DNA of 47,931 nt from an uncultured Elusimicrobia bacterium (GTDB taxonomy: Bacteria > Elusimicrobiota > Elusimicrobia > Elusimicrobiales > UBA9959). The notes beneath the pieces are model-generated. The model did no database searches. It was not told the origin of the DNA and was given only the letters and a program-made list of their open reading frames with translations. The position numbers and the translations under genes were made by a program. The stretch spans positions 1-47,931 of the forward strand of contig CAIQNV010000125.1 in assembly GCA_903873295.1 (NCBI GenBank), written 5' to 3'. How positions within the stretch are numbered: position 1 is the first letter of the stretch; the number at the start of each line of letters is the position of its first letter. This document shows, piece after piece, positions 12,201 to 18,514 of the stretch.

Positions 12201-15200
12201 TCACCCGTAAGAGAGTCAGTCCCTACGGTTTTGATCACGCGGCCGTTGAAGTTAATATTGCCGGCAGCGGTAACATTTAAGGAAGCGAGAGGTGAAACAT
12301 AATATCCGAAGGAGCCTTCGACGGCCGGAGGCGCGGTAGTGTCAATACCACCCACCTCTCCATTAAAAGTCGTATCGCCATCTGAAGTGGTGGTTAACGC
12401 ATAGCCGCCGTCCACCTGATGCTGAAAGGTGATCGCGCCGATACCGGAACCCGTCCCGATATTTTCGCCAACGTACGCGTTCAGCGTATTATCATAACCA
12501 AGCACAACGTTGCCGTCATAGATCTGGCTGCCGTTCTCTAAGGAGGTACCAGAGGTAATGATCTTGCCGCCATCGAGCTGAATATAGGTGCCCGCGGTGA
12601 CGTTCAAGGAAGAAAGCGCGGCGGGGGAATCGATACCATCAAAAGAAGAATCTCCGGGGGCGGCATAGTTATAACCAGTACCGACTTCGCCCTTAAACCA
12701 AGTGTAGCCTACCGAATTTGAAGTAAGGCTGCGCTTACCCGGCACCAGGCTTTCGTCCGGTGTGCTGACGGGGGGAGGAGGGACTGCTTCATAGGAATTC
12801 ACCGTGTCATAGAAGGTGATATTATTGTCTGAGGTCAGGGTGGCGTTACCGCCAAGGACCACATCGCCGTGATAATCCTGGTAACCGTAAGTCTTAACGC
12901 CTATCGCGCCGGGAGTCGGAAGGGCAGCAGCGCCATTCAGGTTGATAGTATTAGCGGAAGCGTTCAGATGACCGAGCGAGGAACCGATACCCACATCGCC
13001 GTTGAACGAGATAGCCGTGGCTGTGACGTCCAGGGAATGCTTGTCAGTCAAGCCCGCAGTCTTGGAGGAGTCCACTTTGCCGTCGAAGGTGATGCTGCCA
13101 TAATTGGAAAGCAGCGTGGCATCGCCGCCAAGCACCACGTCTCCGTTATAATCCTGATCGTCGTGAGTCGTAACGCCTATCGTGCCGGCAGTCAGGCCGG
13201 CAGCAGCGCCGTTAAGGTTGATAGTGGCGGCATTAGCGTCCAGGTAACCGAGTTCCCCGGTTACCCCTACGCCGACATCGCCGTTAAAGGTTATAGCTGT
13301 AGCGGACGCCTTAAGACCGTACTGATTGTCATTGTACGAGGACACATCACCGTTGAAAGTGATCTCACCTACCCCTGCGCCCGCAGTGTGAAGGCCAGTG
13401 GCGGCTGTCAGTTCGGCATTGTCTTTAAGCAGCACGGTACCATTATAGGTCTGGCTGCCCGTGCCGGTTCCGGCAGCGGTGCCTTTGGTTTCTATCGCAA
13501 TGACATTATATGAGGAGTCGCCAAAGGATATTACTTTGCCTTTCGTCTTGCCACTATCTGAAATATTAACCGTAAGCGCAGCCAGTTCGGTATTGAGACC
13601 GGAACCCACGGAGTCATTAAAGCTGATATTTCCGTCCGAGGTAGTGGTCAGCGCAAAGGCGCCATCCACGGTACCATTAAAGATGATTTCTCCGCTGGAA
13701 TTTTCACCATAATACCCGCCGGCCGTAAGCGTATTATCCTTAAGAAGCACGACGCTTCCACCGTAATACTGTTCTCCGTCGTAGTCGGACGCTCCTGAGG
13801 GGTAGTTGGTATTGATAGTGCCGCCATTCAGATAAATATAACCCCCATTGCTGTTGCTAACCAGCCAGCTAAGCGGATTGACAACGCCCACCGCACCGTT
13901 AAACTGGGTGTCGTAGCCAGAGGTCATGTCTAAACCGTACCTGGGATCAGTAGAAGTCCCCGCGGAGTTCACTGTGCCGTCAAAGAGAATATCGCCAGCC
14001 GCGAGCAATTTCGCGTCATTGCCAAGTTTAACATTCCCGTGGTAATGCTGATCGCCGGAGGAAGACCCCAGCAACTTAGTATTAATGGTGCCATAATCGC
14101 CCGGGATACCGCCGTTGATATTTATATTGCCCGTGGCAGTAGCGTCCAGATAGCCGAGTTCGTAGTTGTTACCCACCAAGTGCTCAAAAGTGGTATTGCC
14201 GAATGAGTTAGTGGTGAGGCCGAACTTTGACAATAGATTCTCATCACCATCATAGAGCCCGTAAGCATCAACCGAGCCGTCAAAAGTGATATTGCCGGCA
14301 GAAAAGGCATTCCCTGCAGTCAGGCTGAAGTTATTGCCATGCGCGTAATCACCAGGGCCTTCTCCTATCCATACTGAGCCGGTATATGTTTGATTTCCGG
14401 TCGTGTTAATAACCGTGGGGCTAGCTTTACCCGACACCATATACACGGGGTCATCAATACCGTCGAAATCGATCCAGGTGGCAGTAACGCTCAGGTCAGC
14501 AAGCCGGTTAAGACCGCCCACCGACGCGTCAAAATCAACATCATATCCCGCGTTAAGCGTCAGGTCGCGAGGCGTGAGGAAGTTATCGCTATTAACAGTC
14601 AGGTCAAAGTCGATATAACCATTTCCAAAACCATCACCCGAAGTCAGGGCAGTATCGTAACCCAGAACCACAGCGCCATAATAATCCTGCCCGTAATAAG
14701 TATTGACTGTGCCGCCGTTGAGGTTGATCTTAGCGGTTGAACCGGAAGCGGGTACCCAACCATAGTTAATATCGTCAACGTAATTAGCGCTAACGTCCAA
14801 ATAACCAAGCTTCCCATACGTGCCCACCGCTCCATTGAAGGTAGTATCGCCGCCAGAATAGGTTGTCAGGTCCCGTGTATTACTGGGGGAGTCCACCGTG
14901 CCGTTGAAAGTGATGCTGCCGCTGGCCTCCAGGTCCATGTCGTAGCCCAAAACAACTGAGCCGTTATAGATCTGGTTGCCGGTATGGTCAGAGCCATTGC
15001 CAAGCGTATTGATGTGGCCGCCATTCATATAAATAGCGCCAGGAAGGGGCGTGGTACCCGCTGTAGCGGTCAGCGAGCCAAGCTCGCCGGTAGTTGTTCC
15101 TACGCCCACATCGCCGTTAAAAGTTATAGCTTCAGCTGTGATAGCCAGAGCGTGGTGGTCGGTGGAACCCACCTTCTCCTGGAATGTTACCGCGCCGCCG

Positions 15201-18181
15201 GCGCGAGTCCCTAGATTATCATAACCCACAGCCGTCAGAGTGGTGTCCGCACCCAGCTCAACATTACCGTTGTAAATCTGGTCGCCGTTGCCTATGGCGG
15301 AAGTGTCGGTATCCTTAGTCTCAATAGTCGCGCCATTGAGCCTGATATTGCCTATGCCCGTGATATTGGCAGTAAGCCCGGCAAGTTCGGTACCGGAACC
15401 AGAACCCACCGCGCCATTGAAAGTAGTATCGCCATCCGAATTCGTGGTCAGCGTGTAGGCGCCGTCCACTTTATTGTAAAAGGTGATCGCGCCGACAGTC
15501 GCATCTGCAGTAGGATTTATACCCTTAGCCGCAGTCAGCGTGGCATCTTGAACGCCAAGCACCACATTGCCGTGGTAATCCTGGTTGCCGGTTTTATTCG
15601 TGGTCCCCAAGGTGGAAACCGCACCGCCATTTAAATTAATTTTGCTGCTCGCCCCGGTTACGGTGGCGGACACGAAACCGAGTTTAAAGTCGGTAGTCCC
15701 TACGCCCACCGCGCCGTTGAAGGTGGTGTTCCCAAGGGAATTAGTGGTAAGACCGCGGCTGAGGAGCGAGTCCACCGAATACTCCGAGGTAATATTACCG
15801 GCGGAAGAGTCCAGGTAGGAGTCCACATCGCTGATCCGGACTTTGCCGTTATAGTCCTGGTTGCCGGTGGTATAAATATTGCCGCCGTTCAGATAGATCC
15901 TGTCGTCGGTATCCGTTCCGGATTGTACATATAAGGAAGACAGCCTGTTAGAACTGGACCCTACCATGCCGCCAAAGGTAACATTGCCTTCATAGGCTGT
16001 AGCGCTAAGGGATTCGGTACCATCAACGCTCACAGCCTTGGAAAAGAGTATATTGTTATGGGCGTCGTACAGTACGGCATTGGTTAAAGCAATAAGCACG
16101 GGGCTGTCGTATTGCTGGCCATTAAAAGTATTTATCGTTCCGCCATTGAGCTTAATGATGCCGCTGGCCCCGGCCGCCGAGTAAAGGGACTCAAGCGCGC
16201 CGACATTCCCGATGGCTCCCGAGAAGGTTATATTGCCGCCGGCGGTAGTGTTGAGGGATTTTCCCTGAACGGAGTTGATAGTTTGAACGAACGTAATATC
16301 GTTATTGGAGTGCAAAGAAGCGTTGTAGTCCTCTATATAAACCGCGCCGTTGTTATAGAGCTGGTAACCGGTGGTGGTTATATTACCGCCGTGAAGGTTA
16401 GTCTGCCCGGAGCCGTTAACCGAGAGGGCCGCGACAGCCGCAGTGAGGCCTATTGCGCCGTTAAATTCCACAACGCCGCTGCCGGGGTTGATGGTAAGGT
16501 TATTTCCCCCGTTTATAGTGCTGGCAAAAGTAATATTGCCATTAAAGCTGTCTAAAGTCTCGTTACCTTGTAAAGAGACGGCCCCATTATAATACTGACT
16601 GCCGCCGGTAGTGGTGATATTCGCGGCGAGGTAAATCGTGCCCGCGCCGGAATTTGCATTAAGAGCAAGAGAACCGGAAGCGCGATTGGTGATCTCGGCA
16701 TTCACGGTGATATCACTAGTGGCTGTAAGGGTAAGGCCGTAACCGGTCCATATGATAGCGCTGGCCACTACGATATTGCCTCCGGCGGAATTGGTCTGGA
16801 CCAATACGCTGGAAGACGCCAATTGGTTTGTAAGAGTAACCACATTTAAAATTGAATCTACAGCGCCCGTCCAAGTATATGCCGGGCTCTGAATTGCGGT
16901 CGAAACTCCCCCGCTGATCGTCAAATTGTAGGGGTCGAGCAAAAGCGCACCTACTTCGCCATTGGGCGCTCTCAGGTCCGCAAGGCCATTATAAATAAGA
17001 CCGCCCTTGCCGGAAACTTCGGCAAAGCCGCCGTCGCCGTTGGCCGCGCCGCCCAGGGCGGTGATATTGCCCTGGAAATTCGTGGTATCATCCGCCCAAA
17101 CTATGACTTTACCGCCATTGCCGCTGTTGACCGCGTCGGCATTTATGACCGCGCCGGCCTCAACCGTGGTGTACTTGGCATTGGGCATATCCGGGTTGGT
17201 ACCGTGAATATCGCCGCCGACCAAAGCCGTGCCGCCGCCATTGGCGCCGCTGACATCTATAAGGGAACCGTCTTTTAAAGTAATATTATCGGCCGCGATG
17301 CGCACTTCGCCGCCCTTGTCGCCCTGTTTCGCGCTGATCTCTCCCGCATTGACCACGGAACCGCCGGTGGCGGTAAGGAAAACGCGGCCGCCCTGGTTTT
17401 CAACGCCATTGGCCCGCACCACGCCTTCATTATTAATAGCAAGACCGTAAACATTGCCGCCAGCCGCCTTAAGCTCGGCCGCCGCCGCCAAAATCTGCCC
17501 TTTCTGGTCCACGCCCACATCGGCCGCGCCGTTGCCGGCCTGCACGAATACGCGCTCATTGCCCGCTGATTTCAGCAGGACTTCGGAACCGGCGGCCAGA
17601 GCCGCGGTACCGTTAGCCGCATTGATGGAACCGGTGTTCACCAGGTTATGCGCTATAAGCATAACATCGCCGCCCAAAGCGTTGATAGTACCCGCATTCT
17701 TCACGCTGGCCAGGGAGCTGCCCGAGAAAAGGAGATCTCCGCCCGCCATGAACTGACCAACTACCACGTCCAATGTAGAAGCTATGAAGCTCTGCGCATT
17801 GATAATGCCGCTGGGGCCGACCATAACGCCGTTGGGGTTGATAAGATAGACCTGCCCGTTAGCCTGAATGGTGCCGTAGATGGCGGAGGGGTCGCCGCCG
17901 GTCACGCGGTTAAGCACCGCGGAGAGCGCGGAAGGCTGTATGAACTTTGTAAGTTCGCCTACATCTATTGAGAAGCCGTTCCAGTTTATTATGGCCCGGT
18001 CTGTCAGCTGGTCGATGGTTACGACCGATCCGGCGGCGCCGATATTGGCCAGGCCGGCGATCACTTGCCCTCCGTTAGGATTGGCAAAAACCGAGGTCGG
18101 AGACATGATCATCAGCGCGAGCAGCAAGCGTAAAGCGCGCAGTCCTATGGAAAATATATTGTTTGTTTTGTTAGGGTTCAT
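3212..18181 (-). CDS. giant TpsA exoprotein/adhesin with filamentous-haemagglutinin-type N-terminus
   Basis: An uninterrupted 4,989-aa exported protein. I start it at ATG 18181 (MNPNKTNN), preceded by GAGAGGAACC; a GTG six codons upstream is an alternative. A signal peptide ends near SVFA. The TPS domain follows (about 30-300), with the family phrases AIINWNGFSI, YLINPNGVMVG and NAQSFIAST. Around 370-430 comes the GGKVIVWADD/GGFAEVSGK/LLLDPYNLTI block common in large TPS proteins. About 4,300 residues of beta-helix-like repeats follow, averaging near 100 aa each: I count about 44 copies of Q-x-Y-x-G-x-V, alternating with F-N-G-x-V-G and I-x-L-N-G motifs. The end carries GKYLVYS and a Lys-rich tail, with no pilin, LPXTG or barrel anchor. 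I noticed only one cysteine (codon 7619-7621). The likely role is adhesion or aggregation at the cell surface; the binding partner cannot be read from sequence. Confidence 0.93.
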   Translation of the reverse strand: MNPNKTNNIFSIGLRALRLLLALMIMSPTSVFANPNGGQVIAGLANIGAAGSVVTIDQLTDRAIINWNGFSIDVGELTKFIQPSALSAVLNRVTGGDPSAIYGTIQANGQVYLINPNGVMVGPSGIINAQSFIASTLDVVVGQFMAGGDLLFSGSSLASVKNAGTINALGGDVMLIAHNLVNTGSINAANGTAALAAGSEVLLKSAGNERVFVQAGNGAADVGVDQKGQILAAAAELKAAGGNVYGLAINNEGVVRANGVENQGGRVFLTATGGSVVNAGEISAKQGDKGGEVRIAADNITLKDGSLIDVSGANGGGTALVGGDIHGTNPDMPNAKYTTVEAGAVINADAVNSGNGGKVIVWADDTTNFQGNITALGGAANGDGGFAEVSGKGGLIYNGLADLRAPNGEVGALLLDPYNLTISGGVSTAIQSPAYTWTGAVDSILNVVTLTNQLASSSVLVQTNSAGGNIVVASAIIWTGYGLTLTATSDITVNAEITNRASGSLALNANSGAGTIYLAANITTTGGSQYYNGAVSLQGNETLDSFNGNITFASTINGGNNLTINPGSGVVEFNGAIGLTAAVAALSVNGSGQTNLHGGNITTTGYQLYNNGAVYIEDYNASLHSNNDITFVQTINSVQGKSLNTTAGGNITFSGAIGNVGALESLYSAAGASGIIKLNGGTINTFNGQQYDSPVLIALTNAVLYDAHNNILFSKAVSVDGTESLSATAYEGNVTFGGMVGSSSNRLSSLYVQSGTDTDDRIYLNGGNIYTTGNQDYNGKVRISDVDSYLDSSAGNITSEYSVDSLLSRGLTTNSLGNTTFNGAVGVGTTDFKLGFVSATVTGASSKINLNGGAVSTLGTTNKTGNQDYHGNVVLGVQDATLTAAKGINPTADATVGAITFYNKVDGAYTLTTNSDGDTTFNGAVGSGSGTELAGLTANITGIGNIRLNGATIETKDTDTSAIGNGDQIYNGNVELGADTTLTAVGYDNLGTRAGGAVTFQEKVGSTDHHALAITAEAITFNGDVGVGTTTGELGSLTATAGTTPLPGAIYMNGGHINTLGNGSDHTGNQIYNGSVVLGYDMDLEASGSITFNGTVDSPSNTRDLTTYSGGDTTFNGAVGTYGKLGYLDVSANYVDDINYGWVPASGSTAKINLNGGTVNTYYGQDYYGAVVLGYDTALTSGDGFGNGYIDFDLTVNSDNFLTPRDLTLNAGYDVDFDASVGGLNRLADLSVTATWIDFDGIDDPVYMVSGKASPTVINTTGNQTYTGSVWIGEGPGDYAHGNNFSLTAGNAFSAGNITFDGSVDAYGLYDGDENLLSKFGLTTNSFGNTTFEHLVGNNYELGYLDATATGNININGGIPGDYGTINTKLLGSSSGDQHYHGNVKLGNDAKLLAAGDILFDGTVNSAGTSTDPRYGLDMTSGYDTQFNGAVGVVNPLSWLVSNSNGGYIYLNGGTINTNYPSGASDYDGEQYYGGSVVLLKDNTLTAGGYYGENSSGEIIFNGTVDGAFALTTTSDGNISFNDSVGSGLNTELAALTVNISDSGKTKGKVISFGDSSYNVIAIETKGTAAGTGTGSQTYNGTVLLKDNAELTAATGLHTAGAGVGEITFNGDVSSYNDNQYGLKASATAITFNGDVGVGVTGELGYLDANAATINLNGAAAGLTAGTIGVTTHDDQDYNGDVVLGGDATLLSNYGSITFDGKVDSSKTAGLTDKHSLDVTATAISFNGDVGIGSSLGHLNASANTINLNGAAALPTPGAIGVKTYGYQDYHGDVVLGGNATLTSDNNITFYDTVNSYEAVPPPPVSTPDESLVPGKRSLTSNSVGYTWFKGEVGTGYNYAAPGDSSFDGIDSPAALSSLNVTAGTYIQLDGGKIITSGTSLENGSQIYDGNVVLGYDNTLNAYVGENIGTGSGIGAITFQHQVDGGYALTTTSDGDTTFNGEVGGIDTTAPPAVEGSFGYYVSPLASLNVTAAGNINFNGRVIKTVGTDSLTGDGSQVYDGNVVLGYDNTLTADNGEIVADIGAITFQHKVDGKFALDTTSHGDTTFNGAVGTHTDLNPSFDGGSFTPFIAADKGIAALTVTTTNGKINLNGGVINTLATNVYVEGEPAGTGTGNQRYNGDVVLGSDNTLTAVGYSDPRVGIAGGEITFNGDVDSSGSDRHTLTATAQAISFNGDVGVGSSLGYLSATATTGAINLNGNHSTVAVNTIGDQIYHGAVILGADATLTALAGHSQTGSITFDGTVNSGNIPDGFPPAGDTSYIEIGHSLTTHSTGDTTFGGDVGIGISGELGFLDVTVTGVNSKINLNGNSGAGAIAVKTSDFQHYHGPVVLGGNATLTSDTAIEFNGTVDSSKTGGVSDGHSLTATAASVTFNGDVGIGSTLGNLDITANDGTINLNGTIAAGAIGVNTSGYQEYNGAVVLGGDATLLSSDDTITFNGTVDSSGSSSGGSAGHTLTATAEAVNFNGDVGVGTTIPSNGTLGSLTATADTINLNGNGGAITVNTFGDQKYDGAVFLGGNATLNSGEDIIFYSTVDGAKNLTATAEAGVEFWDSVGSDSPLNSLTVTTDYDDIELGDTVEGYVVKTVNDQTYNGPVSLYDNDATLTSSEGNITFNGEIYSYLDGEDYTTLRSLTTNSFLDTTFTGNVYDIHDLNVNITGDDGVINLNGVADGGNDFVDPLSDAVYAASVNSNPITSGLTGQLIETQGSQDYNGTVVLNNNAELQATENITFDGEVHGAAVADQDNNHSSLYTYAWGDTTFNYAVGVGAGDVLARLVVSAAGNIYLNGTDNVAFLDSTGYGQVVNTNGRQYYNGDVVLGNDTQLNAYYSSITFDGMVNSSADNEITDGNSLELNARYDINFNDYVGALSEVADGEGTALGSLNATVYDGSIYLNGKAIVTLYDQDYNGPVLITNGLLWSEVPFMESPFTLAGSYYGDVNFNDTVGSPDGEYGLYAAALSGDVSFNDAVGGNDNPLADLFVGAYGDINLNGSYITTVNDQMYDGHVVLETDNTLVAGGDITFEGTVDSSASDQHSLTATAATISFKGDVGVGTTNSELGSLTANADTIRLGADSAIFINTSNYQIYNGPVIIANDATLTGYSVRFLDTVDGETDGKSNLTLDADINLFDGAVGSVTPLTSLTVTSSIRTRIAGGSIETAGSQDYTGTVVLSNDTTLTAGDAITFNDMVQSQQDFNLSGGYVGAGLTTESQNNTTFNGRVGTLRELKNLTVNVTGENATINLNGGVVVTYGNQDYNGNVVLGTENSLWAGEPYEIEPVISNIDFRGTIDSLSYLGDGEQNVSYDYSFDTHSTGDTTFHGAVGSSYELGNLYAESVYGYINIQGGEVTTNGDQYYDGDVVISLKDAVLNSYASEGNDALGDIYFYHTVTAGELAGSTPKVGSFQQDPGTNAGLTVNADNSINFNDYVGVTYAGLGDDDSFDLAPTHLAYLNVNAGYHDLAQEGAWVNGNINLNGGLILTDGNQDYTGTVNVNSEFDYSYDYSDNYAFIMGSYAGNITFNNKLESPEECSLYALALDGKVTFNDYVGKNDPLVNLLVYAADGIHLNGGYIETNGDQEYTGSVVLDTDNGLYADGDITFNGTVDSSHHTTADGDVSDGYSLTATAASVTFNGDVGIGSTLGNLNVTANDGTINLNGTIAAGAIGVNTSGYQEYNGAVVLGGDATLLSSGDTITFNGTVDSSVSSGGGSNGNSLTATAEAVTFNGDVGIGSTLGSLTVTAPTINLNGSDGAIDVLTFDNQLYNGAVILGGDASLQSGADITFNGTVDSSNTPVYGVEEEAETIIGYDSDVHNLTADASGSIYFKDAVGSDYALGDLYAGVSEGRIHIQGGLVRTYGDQYYAGDVRIGHSDLQGRGNTVLLAGKVIYDLGEQVYGSDIVFDGKLDSYNNYSLLVNADNDVYFEDAVGSDYELGNLLVRAGYRQETYTEAGYDTEYLPGQIHIHGGSIDTLGSQLYRGDTRIGMGIGNGGDTTLTAGDIVEFLGKVDSYNHYNLTIDAGFGVAFVGAVGSDYALGSLAVTAEEIILAGGIINTVVADNDPYTSGDQTYNGAVILGADADLNAGGDITFNGTVDSFENSDGQGYTLDTYSDGDTSFNGDVGNGYQLGNLYVEVGENGLINLNGSHVSNGAIDVHTSGDQVYTGSVRLGGDAYLTALVYDEFGDIVDGGAITFNGTVDSSDRHGRDLTTLSYYDTSFFGNVGDTYNKQNTQLRLGNFDVESLTGEIYLGNPDNPVFVNTYENQSYTVASDRHVYLSGDAWLNSSRGGITFNAMVESENYSDLNTYSWLDTDFNGDVGYDVGDDQDMGDLSLGNLYAEIGSSSGRIHLSGTAGAIRINTYGDQEYNGNVHVGKDVKPTGEYDGGTTMLTSSEGSISFDGTVNSYNHYDLDVNSDRDTTFWGAVGEGAYALGNLSIHTGLFSLGHLPGSIVLRGGLINTNGDQYYEGAVLLGADTYMIANAGSLLPPEVAYSGEDYVSGDITFENTVDSEWGNRYGLTTQSAGSTWFNDNVGDAVNGQLGYLTAGSNGYIKLNGGDITTSGAQNYNGDVWLDVNTYMTTEDNDIAFSGTLNGERNLNLETGDGNITLGTVGNDTPLSYNFINFGEGSGIITLNGNVTSNGDQTYTRDVVIGHGITLDSSHDYTDNQVGFQVSSGYDNGGNISFYGTVNGTDGAASGLTLNSGSGDVEFDGAVGYDAALTSLAIEGTGTTYLYGVGSVNTTGAQTYEQAVEFHGDTAFNTSGGAVTFGDALNGRQETDGFSPQQLGYDYDLDINAKTGNITLDGEVNAGDITLAGNRITWNADLSGADLDIRGTNLVMNGDVTASGEEGALMLAVDSFKNSGRHGIDGKYLVYSVSPTRNVKGGLGGSEQFGTTYVGGPAPAFSGSGFLYSIPAQLTFMNQHTYEGINNVIRFDVPQPGAGTHGGGYFSVIDTPTDTREYRENHKKKKDGKKGGQTSSAVGVFTPGRFVLASLSSQGNPVLLQGQE
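7051..7350 (-). repeat. near-identical internal block of the giant gene, copy A
   Basis: This block aligns without gaps to 10801-11100, exactly 3,750 nt (1,250 codons) away. By eye I count 9 mismatches over the last 240 nt and about 9 more in the first 60. Other repeat units in the gene agree mostly at protein level, so this pair points to recent duplication or gene conversion. Confidence 0.85.
10801..11100 (-). repeat. near-identical internal block of the giant gene, copy B
   Basis: Partner of the block at 7051-7350, offset by 3,750 nt with no gap. It encodes the stretch around GTIAAGAIGVNTSGYQEYNG, found in the same form in both copies. Confidence 0.85.
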
Positions 18182-18284
18182 GGTTCCTCTCTGACTCACG
18201 GTCCGGGATTACCTTTGTTACATTCACGACGGAGAAATAGATATTTTTACGGCTTCTGCGCTAAATACGAAAGCCCCCACTGTT

Positions 18285-18364
18285 TAACACGAAAGAATTA
18301 TTCCGTTTTAACACTTGAAAATTATACAAGATGTGAAATTAGATGTCAAATATGTTTCGTGTTA
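18285..18364. promoter_or_regulatory. 10-bp inverted repeat flanking the exoprotein promoter
   Basis: TAACACGAAA at 18285-18294 is the exact reverse complement of TTTCGTGTTA at 18355-18364. One arm lies about 5 bp upstream of the -35 box and the other about 20-30 nt into the leader. A third TAACAC occurs at about 18308-18313. The spacing suits paired operator sites, but no regulator is identified. Confidence 0.45.
18321..18349 (-). promoter_or_regulatory. consensus sigma-70 promoter of the exoprotein operon
   Basis: On the minus strand TTGACA (18344-18349) and TATAAT (18321-18326) are separated by exactly 17 bp, a full consensus match. Transcription would start near 18314, giving a leader of about 130 nt before the ATG at 18181. 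No closer promoter was seen. Confidence 0.85.
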
Positions 18365-18514
18365 TTTTTTTCGCTGTCCGGCCGGGCCCCGAGATTTTGC
18401 GGTTTAGTGATTTTTAGCGTTTTAAAATTAACAATTAATCGCAAAGGACGCCGAAGGCCGCACATATCTTAAAGAGTATCTATATATAAAGGAGAGGTCG
18501 CCTTTACAGGGCTC
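18365..18514. other. rest of the spacer between the exoprotein and glycosyltransferase genes
   Basis: This AT-rich stretch, with the promoter region and leader (18182-18364), makes a gap of more than 300 bp. I see no gene in it. A weak AAAGG...CCTTT hairpin at about 18488-18506 lies just past the glycosyltransferase stop codon and might aid termination. Confidence 0.4.

Noticed and set aside
3341..17971. Many plus-strand frames of 60-230 codons opposite the giant exoprotein gene
   Set aside because: They mirror the repeat structure of the minus-strand gene, have no signal or domain features and no ribosome binding sites.
3212..18181. CRISPR-like or tandem DNA repeat array
   Set aside because: The periodic sequence is coding, in frame, degenerate at DNA level and lacks uniform repeats and spacers.
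18182..18314. Riboswitch in the leader of the exoprotein transcript
   Set aside because: The leader is long enough and has some short pairings (GGGGGCTT/AGAAGCC), but I recognise no known aptamer consensus.
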